A DNA stretch of 64,000 nt from Rutidosis leptorrhynchoides (Eukaryota > Streptophyta > Magnoliopsida > Asterales > Asteraceae): contig NC_092333.1 in assembly GCF_046630445.1 (NCBI RefSeq), positions 98,492,001 through 98,556,000 on the forward strand, in the 5' to 3' direction. A model generated the notes under the pieces. It saw nothing but the letters and a program-made list of their open reading frames with translations. It was not told the DNA's origin and ran no database searches. A program made the translations under genes and the position numbers. This document shows positions 23,985 through 34,763 of this stretch, piece after piece. The number at the start of each line of letters is the position of its first letter. Positions within the stretch are counted from its first letter, which is position 1.

Positions 23985-25568
23985 GTTTTACTACGACGGC
24001 GTATGTCCGATTTTACGGTGTTCATCGTGTTTCCAGGTTTTAAATCATTAAGTTAGCATATCATATAGATATAGAACATGTGTTTAGTTGATTTTAAAAT
24101 TCAAGTTAGAAGGATTAACTTTGTTTGCGAACAAGTTTAGAATTAACTAAACTATGTTCTAGTGATTACAAGTTTAAATCTTCGAATAAGATAGTTATAT
24201 ATATATGAATTGAATGATGATAAGAACATCATTACTACCTCAAGTTTAGTAGGTAAACCTACTGGAAGTGACAAAAATTGATCTAGCTTCAAAGGATCTT
24301 GGATGGCTTGAAAGTTCTTGAAGTAGAATCATGACATGAAAACAAGTTCAAGTAAGATTATCACTCGAATTAAGATTGTTATAGTTATAGAAATTGAATT
24401 AAAGTTTGAATATGAGTATTACCTTAATTTAGAAAGATAACCTACTGTAAATAATAAAGATTTCTTGAGATTGGATGATCACTTGAAATGGATTTGCAAG
24501 ACTGGAAGTAAGCTAGTAAGCTTGAAAGTATTTGTGAAGTGTTCTTGATGTGTTCTTGAATGATGATGTTTCTTGATTGTAATTAAAGCTAGATTGACCT
24601 AGATGATCAATATTACTGAAGTATAGACGTTCTTAAGTTTAGAGAGAGTTAAGATGGAGAGAATTTGGATTAGAAAATCAAAGAAATGTGATGTGTGTGT
24701 TGTTTGAAAAAAATGCCTAATGCTTAGTCAATATAAGGTTACTAGTTTTTGTTTTCATGCTCATAAGTCATGCTAGTTGTCAAATGATGGTCCCACATGT
24801 CTTGGTGACTCACAAGGGCTGCTAAGAGTCGATCATTGGAGTGTATATACCAATAGTAAATACATCTAGAAGCTGTGTATTGTACGAGTACGAATACGGG
24901 TGTATACGAGTAGAATTGTTGATGAAAATGAATGAGAATGCAATTGTAAGCATTTTTGATAAGTAGAAGTACTTTGAAATGTGACTTAAAGTCTTTCAAA
25001 AGTGTATGAATACATCTTAAAATACTACATGAATATATACATTTTAACTGAGTCGTTAAGTCATCGTTAGTCGTTACATGTAAGTGTTGTTTTGAAACCT
25101 TTAAGTTAACGATCTCATTTAATGTAGTTAACCCATTGTTTATTATATCTAATGAGATATTAAATTATTACATTATCATGATATTATGATGTATGAATAT
25201 ATCTTAATATGATATATATACATTAAAATGTCGTTACAACGATAATCGTTACATATATGCCTCGTTTCGAAATTCTTAAGTTAGTAGTCTTGTTTTACAT
25301 ATGTAGTTCATTGTTAACATACATAATGATATATATAATTATCATTTTATCATGTTAAATATAGTGTAACAATACCTTAATATGATACATATGTATTTAG
25401 TAAGACGTTGTTATAACGATAATCGTTATATATATCGTTTCGAGTTTCTTAACTTAGTAATCTCATTTTTATGTATTTAACTCATTGTTAATATACCTAG
25501 TGAGATAATTACTTATCATAATATCATGTTAACTATATATATATATCCATATATATATATATATATAT

Positions 25569-25652
<84 letters not shown>

Positions 25653-25841
25653 TATAGTTTTTACAAGTTTTAACGTTCGTGAATCGCCGGTCAACTCGGG
25701 TGGTCAATTGTCTACATTAAACTCATTTCAAATAATCAAGTCTTAACAAGTTTAATTTCTTAACATGTTGGAAACATTTAATCATGTAAATTATCAATTT
25801 CATTTAATATATATAAACATGGAAAAGTTCGGGTCACTACA
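23985..25841 (-). repeat. E2a solo LTR, 5' part, with (AT)n tract
   Basis: On the minus strand this opens TGTAGTGACCCGAAC at 25841, as E2b does at 28284. It runs to the E3 insertion site after a CGCCGTCGTAGTA stretch that E2b also has near 29871. An interrupted AT microsatellite lies at 25536-25651. No coding capacity is seen. Confidence 0.87.
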
Positions 25842-26758
25842 GCAAGCGCGCTAAAAAGACGAAAGGTAGTCTTACTTTCCTCATGTCGCTGAAATTTGCG
25901 CTACCTTTTATGTTGCTGACCAGTTATCTTCTTATTTGCAGAGGCTCGCCTACAATTTTACGGCATGAATGACTTGCTGTCTATCCCGGAGGCTACAGCA
26001 ACCTTTCAGTTCAACTACTTGGAAGACATCAAGCTTCCCAATTACTTTGGGCATCTGTCGCCCAAGGCAGCGTGGCGCTTTGATGTTCAACTGGCTATGT
26101 TGAACCTCATGCGCTCTAAAAGTTGCCTTAAGGAGGCAAAGGCTCACTTGGACAGCGCTGGCTCTTCTACACCAGGCGCACTGTCTACTGAACAGTTGCA
26201 TGACCGTATCGTGCATCTGAAGTCGGATTTTGAGCAGTCTGAAAAGGTGCACTAAGAGGCAGTCAGCACCTCGTCTGCTCTAGCTGCGGAGAATTTAGCA
26301 TCTCAAGTTGAGGGTTTGACCGAAAAGGTCAGGTCCCTCGAGTCTGAAAAGAGCTCTTGGGAGGGAGAGTGCGAAAGCTTGACTGATCGCTTAAGTACCT
26401 GTCAGGTTGATCGTGACACGGCAAAGTGTCAGTTCGAGACCTTAAAAAAAGGGATCCCTACGCTTGTTGCTCGTGCTTGTGACTCGAAATACGTGAGCGA
26501 TCTTCTTGTTGACGCCATTCTTGCTTTCAAGGCAGAGCAGAGGCTTGTGTTCTGGAAGAAGATTCAGCCTCTCATCCAATCTTCTGAGGCCTTTCTGAGG
26601 CCTTGGACACCCTTATTGCCAAGGAAGTGGATACCTTTGCGGTGCAGAAGAGCAAAGAGGTGGCACCGATACTGATGAACATCATGGTCCCTTCTCTTGT
26701 GGCTTTATCCGAGGACCCCGCTGCTGATGCTCATCGTTTGTTAAATGACCCATTGTAA
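25842..26758 (+). pseudogene. T antisense gene, 3' part (coiled-coil region)
   Basis: This continues the gene from 8923. A basic stretch like a nuclear localisation signal (KRAKKTK) lies at about 25845-25864. A likely intron follows at 25866-25941 (AAAG|GTAGTC ... TTTGCAG|AGG). Exon 3 then encodes about 250 residues with long heptad-like runs (SDFEQSEKV, LTEKVRSLESEKSSW), so it is probably a coiled coil. Lesions: an in-frame TAA at 26253-26255, and an exact 11-bp tandem duplication (TCTGAGGCCTT at 26583-26593 and 26594-26604) that shifts the frame. If the duplication is discounted, the frame runs to TAA at 26756-26758. Function unknown. Confidence 0.8.
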
Positions 26759-26800
26759 TTTTGTAATTTTCCTTAAGAATATAATAACTTTCTTGGTAAT

Positions 26801-26806
26801 AATAAA
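26801..26806 (+). terminator. Poly(A) signal of the antisense gene
   Basis: AATAAA lies 43 bases after the stop codon in an AT-rich stretch with nearby T-rich runs. That is a normal position for a plant polyadenylation signal. Confidence 0.55.
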
Positions 26807-28009
26807 AATTTATTTTGTTGACTTCTCTGTATTGTGCATGGTTTGCATGTTGTAATGCGTTTAAAGTTTACAAGTGCGCGTTAGCAATTTATGCTTAAGC
26901 ATATTTCGTTGTTAACCATAGATGGTATACATGCGCTAGAAATGATTCTGTCCTTTGCGATTTGTATGTTTCCAAGTGCAATTGTCAAACATTAGTGCGA
27001 CCAGGTATATGGATCATGTTCGCGATTCTTGTATGATCATGCGCGTAAGATCATTTGTTAAAATGTTTGGCTAAGTTTTCATTGATTTTCATCGTAATTA
27101 TACTCGAGGCATGTCAACATTTAACTTATCACATATATTGTTGTGCACACAATATATGCTTAAGTTAAGCATACGTGTGTGCGCATCGGGAGTCTTCTAA
27201 GTGCGCCAACACTTAGGATTGAGGTCAGGCGTGACCAACGTCATCGTTTATAGTCATGACTTGTAGATATCGAGTTCTGCGCGTGTTGGTTAGGTCAACC
27301 CAATGACGCTTAACCGTCCGGTTATAATAGACTAGCTTAGAGATTGTGCTGCACGGGTGCCGGAGAGAGCAACCCTTCAAAGGCAGGAGTGCGCTGCCTA
27401 AGAGATTGTGCGTACCATTTTCAAATTTGAGAGCTACTTTGCATATAATGGCATAAAGAATATGGCAGACGATAACTTGAAGGCAATAATTAAACATAGA
27501 TACACATGCACGTAAAGCGCTTAAGAGACATTATTTCATCAGTGCAGATTTTTAAACATGCGCTAAACATGGCGCGCTCAATAACTTCCTATCTTTCTAA
27601 TACCAGTAATAGCTGTATCCACCTTGATCATAACTGTAGCCACATGCTCTCTCCTCCCTCAACTTCTCGTCCTTGTATTCTTCGAACTCATAGTCCACGC
27701 TGGCAATTTTGTCTCCCTCGTCATTTCCGGCTCGAGAAGAGCCGACCCCATTTTTCGTCACCTTTGCCTCGGCTTGAATACTTCGGATCTGCGGATACCA
27801 GCCAAATAGTGTTGCAAATCAACGAAAGCGCGAGTATGTGTGCAGGCGCACTCTAATATGCGTCTTATGTTTCGAATTATGTAAGATTGTGCTCATTTTA
27901 ATGCGGTAAGCGCGCAGACTGGTTGCACGTTTATTGCATTTTATCCAGCGAAGTATGCAAGCGCCGACTTTGCTGTTAAGCCACTACGCATGACCTGTGA
28001 TTTTAATTT
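26807..28009. other. T internal sequence between antisense gene and protease, no pol
   Basis: About 1.2 kb lies where a Tat element should carry reverse transcriptase, RNase H and integrase. I find no YxDD-like, DDE-like or HHCC-like motif on either strand. The region has many GCGC-containing words, like the rest of T, so it belongs to T. A minus-strand reading frame ending at 27597 encodes a Tyr/Gly-rich tail (GYSYDQGGYSYYWY) that I cannot identify. Confidence 0.55.
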
Positions 28010-28283
28010 TTAAAATAATTTACTACATATGTTTGCGTGTACCTGTCGAAGTCGAAAGTCCTCTGCGGTAACTTTGGACTTGAGTGTGGCTTCTCCTAGC
28101 GGGGTGGGTAGCTTTATGATTCCTCGGTAAAGGCAGGTGCTGATGGCGAAGTGTGATAGCACCAGTTGTCCAAGGATAGCGTCGTCTTCCGATTCAGCAC
28201 GTATCACTTTGAAGTCGACCACCATCGTGTGCGCCCTTTCCTTGTGTTGATCGTCCCGCAAAGTTAACGCTGCCCCGAGTATC
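28010..28283 (-). pseudogene. T protease, C-terminal part
   Basis: About 90 residues resemble the end of Tat-clade protease regions. The stretch DAILGQLVLSHFAIST matches the usual pattern, and KLPTPLG matches the 'FPT..G' element that follows it. It is separated from the N-terminal half (31596-31765) only by the solo LTR E2b, and the frame matches across the GTATC duplication. A stop at 28010 ends it. No reverse transcriptase follows. Confidence 0.8.
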
Positions 28284-29199
28284 TGTAGTGACCCGAACTT
28301 TTCCATGTTTATATATATTAAATGAAATTTATTTTTACATGATTAAATGTTTCCAACATGTTAAGCAATCAAACTTGTTAAGACTTGATTATTTGAAATG
28401 AGTTTCATGTAGACAATTGACCACCCAAGTTGACCGGCGATTCACGAACGTTAAAACTTGTAAAAATGACATGACGATATATATATATGGATATACATAT
28501 AGTTAACATGAGATTATGATAAGTGAGTATCTCCATAAGTATATTAACAATGAGTTATATACATAAAAACAAGACTACTAACTTAAGGATTTCGAAACGA
28601 GACATATATGTAACGATTATCGTTGTAACGACATTTAAATGTATATATATCATATTAAGATATATTAATATATCATAATATCATGTTAAGATAATAATTT
28701 AACATCTCATTAGATATAATAAACAATGGGTTAACCACATTAAATGAGATTGTTAACTTAAAGGTTTCAAAACAACACTTACATGTAACGACTAACGATG
28801 ACTTAATGACTCAGTTAAAATGTATATACATGTAGTGTATTTAGATGTATTAATATACTTTTGGAAGACATCAAGACATATATCAAAACACTAATACTTA
28901 ACGAAAATGGGTGCAGTTACATTCCCATTCGTTTTTCATCAAGAATTCTAGTCGTATTCATACCCGTATTATACACAGCTTCTAGACGTACTTACTGTGG
29001 GTATATACCAATAGGAACTAGCATGGGATTCCACTCTTGATTATGTCATGTATTACTAATCAATTTTAACTTCTACCATGAACTAGTCAATTAACTATAA
29101 CTCCTTTTAACCCCACTCACCACTCACCACTTACCACTCATCATTCACTCCATTTCACTTCCAATTCTCTTTCTAATTCTCTCTCAGCACACACATACA

Positions 29200-29236
<37 letters not shown>

Positions 29237-31590
29237 ATGAACGAATTTTTCCAGTAGCTAATAATCATCTTCATCAAAAATTACTTCAAGAATCAAGCTA
29301 TAATCATCTTAGGAAGAACACTTCAAGAACACTTCGAAAATCCTTTCAAGTTTACTAGTTTACATCCAAGCTTTCTAATCCATTCCAAGTAATCATCTAA
29401 GATCAAGAAACCTTTGTTATTTACAGTAGGTTATCTTTCTTATTCAAGGTAATAATCATATTTAAACTTTGATTCAATTTCTATAACTATAAACTATCTT
29501 AATTCGAGTAAAAATCTTACTTGAACTTGTTTTTGTGTCATGATCCTACTTCAAGAAGTTTCAAGCCATCCAAGATCCTTTGAAGCTAGATCATTTCTTA
29601 TCACTTCTAGTAGGTTTACCTACTAAACTTAAGGTAGTAATGATGTTCATAACATCATTCGATTCATACATATAAAACTATCTTATTCGAAGATTTAAAC
29701 TTGTAATCACTAGAACATAGTTTAGTTAATTCTAAACTTGTTCGCAAATAAAGTTAATCCTTCTAACTTGACTTTTAAAATCAACTAAACACATGTTCTA
29801 TATCTATATGATATGCTAACTTAATGATTTAAAACCTGGAAACACGAAAACACCGTAAAACCGGACATACGCCGTCGTAGTAACACCGCGGGCTATTTTG
29901 GGTTTGATAATTAAAAACTATGATAAACTTTGATTTAAAATTTGTTCTTCTGGGAAAATGATTTTTCTTATGAACATGAAACTATATCCAAAAATCATGG
30001 TTAAACTCAAAGTAGAAGTATGTTTTTCAAAATGGTCATCAAGAAGTCGTTCTTTCGACTGAAATGACTACCTCTTACAAAAACTACTTGTAACTTATAT
30101 TTTCGACTATAAACCTATACTTTTTCTGTATAGATTCATAAAATAGAGTTCCATATGAAATCATAGCAATTTGATTCACTCAAAACGGATTAAAAACAAA
30201 GAAGTTATGGGTAAAACAAGATTGGATATTTTTTTATTGTTGTAGCTACGGGAAATATTGTAAAAATTCTATACAAATCATAACTTAACAAACTTATATT
30301 GTATTATTCATGTATTATAATATATATTATGTAATCTTGGGATACCATAGACACGTATACAATGTTTTGACATATCATATCGACCCATCTATATAATATA
30401 TTTTGGAACAACCATAGACACTCTATATGCAGTAATGTTGGAGTTAACTATACAGGGTTGAGGTTGATTCCAAAATAATATATATAGTTTGAGTTGTGAT
30501 CTAGCCTGAGGCTTGTATACACTGGGTCGTGGATTGATCCAAGATAATTTATATTTATTTCTGTACATCTAACTATGGACAACTAGTTGTAGGTTATTAA
30601 CGAGGACAACTGACTTAATAAGCTTAAAACATTATAACGTATTAAAAAATGTTGTAAATATATTTTGAGCATATTTTGATATATATGTACTTATTTGTAT
30701 AGATTCGTGAATCGACCAGTGGCCAAGTCTTACTTCCCGATGAAGTAAAAATCTGTGAAAGTGAGTTATAGTCCCACTTTTAAAATCTAATATTTTGGGA
30801 TGAGAATACATGCAGTTTTATAAATGTTTTACGAAATAGACGCAAGTAAATGAAACTACATTATATGGTTGAATGATCGAAGCCGAATATGCCCTTTTTA
30901 CTTGGTAGCCTAAGAATTAGTAAACCGATCTACTAATTGACGCGAATCCTAAAGATAGATCTATTGGGCCTAACGAACCCCATCCAAAGTACCGGATGCT
31001 TTAGTACTTCGAATTCGTTTATATCATGTCCGAAGGATTTCCCGGAATGATAGTGGATATTCTTATATGCATCTTGTTAATGTCGGTTACCAGGTATTCA
31101 CCATATGAATGATTTTTATCTCTATGTATGGGAAGTATATTGAAATATGAAATCTTGTGGTCTATTATTTCGATTTGATAAATATATAGGTTAAACCTAT
31201 AACTCACCAACATTTTTTTGACGTTTTAAGCATGTTTATTCTCAGGTGATTATTAAGAGCTTCCGCTGTTGCATACTAAAATAAGGACAAGATTTGGAGT
31301 CCATGCTTGTATGATATTGTGTAAAAACTGCATTCAAGAAACTTATTTTTGATGTAATATATTCTTATTGTAAACCATTATGTAATGGTCGTGTGTAAAC
31401 AGTATATTTTAGATTATCATTATTTGATAATCTACGTAATACTTTTTAAACCTTTATCGATAAAATAAAGGTTATGCTTGTTTTAAAAAATGAATGCAGT
31501 CTTTGAAAAACGTCTCATATAGAGGTCAAAACCTCGCGACGAAATCAATTAATATGGAACGTTTATAATCAATATGAATGGGACATTTCA
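28284..31590 (+). mobile_element. E2b: solo LTR (3307 bp) in the T protease
   Basis: A single LTR opens TGTAGTGACCC and ends GGGACATTTCA, with a perfect 5-bp duplication GTATC at 28279-28283 and 31591-31595. It has no internal region or second LTR, so it is a solo LTR. It is the same family as E2a, in opposite orientation. It has a short CA repeat, a donor-like AAG|GTAATA at 29449, the GAGAATACATGC motif at 30800-30813 and the shared block at 31203-31247 (TTTATTCTCAG|GTG). CTTCCGCTG follows at about 31260. Confidence 0.93.
29199..29234. repeat. (CA)n microsatellite in E2b
   Basis: About 18 CA dinucleotides lie in the leader-like part of the solo LTR. They follow a run of ACCACTCACC-type repeats at about 29115-29150. 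Confidence 0.9.
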
Positions 31591-31595
31591 GTATC

Positions 31596-33589
31596 CCCTT
31601 TGACCAAGCTGGGTCTCCATTAATCCATCTGAACTGTTGTTTTACCTTTCTTAAGTTGTGCTTCACTGTGTAGGCTAGGTTCTCGAAATAATGAAAGAAC
31701 ATGACATTGACACAGCTGCCAGTATCGATGAGAACCTTATCAATGTGTTGAGTACATTCAGGCATTTAACCTTCTACCACGAGCGGGGCGCATTTCCTCT
31801 CGAAAATGGGCTCGCGCGGGAGATGCGCTTTCAGGGTCTCATACGGTAGCAGCGGCTCTTTCTCAACTTCCTTCTTCTTCTCCCATGAAAAGACATAGAT
31901 GACCTTGTTTTTCTCAACTCATTCGTTCTCCTTCTTATACCCTCCTGATTCATCCTTCCCTGGTTTCAAGTGTTTCAACTCTCCGCGTTTGAGACACTCA
32001 ACCACTTTATCAACCAATGCTTTGTAGCGATTGGTTTTGTGCCCGAAGTCATCGTGAAAGTCACAAAACTTGGACTTATCACGTCGCGCGTACTCAGACA
32101 TGCGAGCGGGCTTCTCGAACGTTTTAGAGATTGGCTCAGTCACATAGATCTCTTTCAAACTCTCGGTGAGGCTCCTGATCAAATCTTGTTTGTTCTCCCT
32201 GGTGTCGTTGTCCGTGCTCCGATGATGTTACTGGTTGTTGTTGCTCCCTTGGTGGTTTCGCTGGTGCTTCCTATCATTGTGGTGATTGTTGCCGTGGTAG
32301 CGGTAGGGGCTAGAGTCGTGTTGGCTTCTCCCGAAACCACCTGACTGGCGTCCACCCCTTGGCGAGTCGTAACCGTCGCGCCTGCCATTTCCTGGGCTCC
32401 TGTAACTCGAGTACCTGGTGGTGTCTTCTTCAGCGCACATGTGTTCATGCGCTTACCTTATCGCTTCTGCAAGTGTTTCTGGAGGACGCTTCCTAAGCCT
32501 CTGCCACAACGTCAGGTGGCGCTCCCTACAGATTCCATGTATGAAAACGGATACCTTCAGTTACTCTGTGCAGTTGGGAACTCTGGCTACCTCTTGGCAA
32601 TACCTGTCGATGAACTGTCCTAAGGACTCCCCTCGCTCATGGTTGATGTCATGACATTCAACATGCGTCCTTTGAGTTGCGCGCATGTTATGAAAGTTAA
32701 GCAGGAAGCGCGTTCGGAGATCATCATAGCAGCTTATAACTGGCGCTGGCAAGTTGTTAAACCACTGCCGAGCTACGCCTTTAAGTAGTGGTGGGAACTC
32801 CATGCATTTTGTCTCGTCAGCCCAGCGCTGGTTTCGTGCTATACCTTCATACTTTTGCAAGAAGTCATCTGGGTCTGAGAATCCATCATAGTACCCCAGG
32901 GTTAGCGGTATCACGGGCAGCGGCGTAGAAACATGGCTTAGTATGTGCGCCGAGAACTTTTCACCAGTGGGCGCTGTTTCGAAAGAGGGTTTGACGGGTA
33001 CTCCTTTCATCCCTGCGTACAGGTTTTTAATCATGAGCTCGGCCTTTCCCGGTTGCTCAAACTTATGCACCATATCATCTGGCACGACATTCATCAAAGC
33101 GTAAATCAGATTAGCTTGGCTCTGGGAGCGTTGTTCGCGTGTTCATGCCGGCGACTCTGTGGATGCACCTCTCCCTGCAGACGAAGTTCCCTGCGCAAAT
33201 GTGGTAGTGCTAGACCCGGGTGTGGTTGGGGAGGCATCTCTTTGAGGTGAAGGTGAGGGTCGCGCGCCCTGGGAGCCAGCGGGACTGCTAGTGTGGCTAG
33301 GACTATTGCGCGCGGATTCAGTTGTTAGATAGATGGGTATGAATCCCGTACTTGTGGTGTTCGAGGCCCATGGTATCGGCCTAATCGCTTTTGGAGTCTT
33401 GAAGGACGACACGGGTGCGCCAGGGGGAGGCATCTGTGCGCCTCTTGGTGGCGCGTTGTCAGAAGTTCCTGCCGATCCCTTGACGGCTGGCTTAGGTCCT
33501 GTATGCGAGGTAGCTCGCGCTTGCGCGGGCTTTTGTACTTCCTGCTTGCTGGCCATTTCAACACCTGTCACTGTATCAAAAGGAAACAA
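31596..33589 (-). pseudogene. T gag and N-terminal protease (in-frame stops)
   Basis: One minus-strand frame holds the whole region. A Pro/Ser-rich N-terminus (33145-33589) is followed by a Tat-type gag domain at about 32560-33097 (DPDDFLQKYEG, ARQWFNNLP, LGQFIDRY) and its LRKRPPETL region near 32490. The CDFHDDFGH zinc-like segment is near 32080. The protease active site VLIDTGSCVNV is at about 31700-31735. Stops lie near 33143, 32561, 32228, 31919 and 31766. No frameshift is needed, so the damage is by substitution. E2b cuts the protease at 31590. Confidence 0.87.
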
Positions 33590-33648
33590 GCGAGTTGTTA
33601 GAGGACATACAAAAAAAAGATCAAACCGAAATCTTTTAACTTGTGCGT

Positions 33649-33665
33649 CCTACGAATAGCGCCAA
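33649..33665 (-). other. Possible T primer-binding site
   Basis: On the minus strand this reads TGGCGCTATTCGTAGGA, just inside the presumed LTR end. Athila/Tat elements often have a PBS starting TGGCGCC, which this resembles only in part. Confidence 0.4.
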
Positions 33666-33668
33666 AAG

Positions 33669-34347
33669 ATCAAGCATAGAATGATCGGGTCGGGTTCGGT
33701 CCATGCTTGACATCAATAGAGGGGGATTTAAAGGTCAATTGGGTTTAACTCTCTGGTCCGGAGTACCGTGAATAAGCCCTCACGAGATGAGGATCTCAAC
33801 AGGGGTGGTTAAACGTAGACCCATCATCGGCGGGTAGTACGGACATCGATGGCTCGCGCTAAGTTGTAGGGTTTATGTTCATGGAACGTTACCTGTATAT
33901 CAAGGATGTCTAGTGTAATGCTATGAGTCCAGTAGCGCGGGTATAATTGCGCTATGCGCTACTGTTCTTAGAGTATACGTGTGTGGAAGTGAATTCCAGG
34001 GTCCTCCTGTTCTATGGATGAAGTCTTGTATTTATAGGATAATCTTTCTTGTCTTTTATCGCCACGTAATAAGTTAAAAGGATCGTGGCCTGCAAATAGT
34101 ACGTCTTCAAGCGAGCTGATTCGACAAAAGTAAAAAGTGTTTTTGTCAGCTCTGACCTTTTGTCCGCCAGGTGTCTTCTGCTAGCTACAACATCGCCTGA
34201 CATGTGGATGCTGCCAATGCGCGCGGATGGAACTTGCGCCACGGTTATGGGTATAGCGCTCTATGCCTTAGCGCGCACCCTTGCAAATCCTTGTGGCGAT
34301 GCTGTTTGATGCACTATACAATCTGATCGGGTATGCGTATCATTACA
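33669..34347 (-). repeat. T 5' LTR (about 680 bp)
   Basis: On the minus strand it starts TGTAATGATACGC at 34347. Its first 303 bases match 7042-7344. The inner end is less certain and is placed at the candidate PBS. It has a clear TATA box and leads into the T gag. Confidence 0.75.
34029..34036 (-). promoter_or_regulatory. T LTR TATA box
   Basis: The minus strand reads CCTATAAATACAAG. In the other T LTR, E1 integrated about 8 bp upstream of the equivalent position. Confidence 0.65.
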
Positions 34348-34479
34348 CTCTCTTAATGTCGTCATAGGAAACTGAATATAATAAAGAATTTATATAGAAC
34401 GAGATCTCTACACCATCTCATTTGTCATACACCATCAAAATAAATTTTTAAACCATTTTACCCTTGTAAAACTTCATTT

Positions 34480-34763
34480 TTTTTTTCTCGAACGACAATA
34501 TCGGCATCACTCAGAGAGGACTTAACTACATTCGCGATCGTATGTCACCCACACACACACGATAGGAGGAAACTCAAATCGCGACGATGATAACAGTACC
34601 AACAAAAGTTGGGAAAACTCCATGAGACCTTCCCAAATCGCATTTATGTTGATAGTACCATCAAAAGTTGAAAACTCCCGCTTGAAATGAGAATCGAACA
34701 TGAGTTGGCAGTACCCCAAGTTGAATTCCGCCTCAAACTACTCAAACCAAGGCTTCGGTAGCA
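34480..34763 (-). mobile_element. SINE with 15-bp target duplications
   Basis: The 15-bp string TGTAAAACTTCATTT flanks the element exactly (34465-34479 and 34764-34778). The left end starts with a T run, which is an A tail on the minus strand. Near the other end the minus strand has TGTTCGATTCTC, close to the RNA polymerase III B box, about 50 bases after an A-box-like GGTTTGAGTAG. The length (284 bp), the tail and the duplications fit a tRNA-derived plant SINE. Confidence 0.72.

Larger units (their letters stand above)
8924..25841 (-). mobile_element. E2a: solo LTR in T, later split by E3
   Basis: Flanks of GCAAG (8919-8923 and 25842-25846) form a perfect 5-bp duplication. The outer pieces 8924-10629 and 23990-25841 join into one LTR of about 3.5 kb, of the same family as the solo LTR at 28284-31590 but on the opposite strand. 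On the minus strand it opens TGTAGTGACCCGAAC and ends GGGACATTTCA. No E2 internal region is present, so E2a is a solo LTR left by recombination. E3 lies inside it with its own GTTTT duplication. Confidence 0.88.
7042..34347 (-). mobile_element. T: Tat-clade Ty3/gypsy element, host of the nest, no RT/RH/IN seen
   Basis: Matching LTR segments at 7042-7344 and about 34045-34347 bracket a minus-strand gag-protease and a plus-strand antisense gene. Without its insertions (E1 beside it, E2a with E3, E2b), T covers about 7042-8923, 25842-28283 and 31591-34347, roughly 7 kb. Tat elements such as Grande carry an extra ORF, sometimes antisense, at the 3' side of pol (established knowledge), and T fits this. 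The sequence passes from the end of protease (28010) to the 3' side of the antisense gene (26758) with no RT, RNase H or integrase motif. T is therefore an internally deleted or non-autonomous copy. Confidence 0.85.

Noticed and set aside
8924..25841. Reading E2a plus E3 as one element with compound 4.7-kb LTRs
   Set aside because: The outer GCAAG duplication fits a solo E2 LTR, the inner GTTTT duplication fits E3, and the 5' LTR lacks the E2 3' part that a compound LTR would need on both sides.
25965..26675. Taking the coiled-coil frames as an independent host gene
   Set aside because: The gene continues across E2a from the Transposase_28-like exon at 7886, and E2a's target duplication joins the two parts.
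32179..33659. Plus-strand frames opposite the T gag (for example 33333-33659 and 31970-32344)
   Set aside because: They are antisense shadows of the GC-rich gag coding strand, with no recognisable domain.
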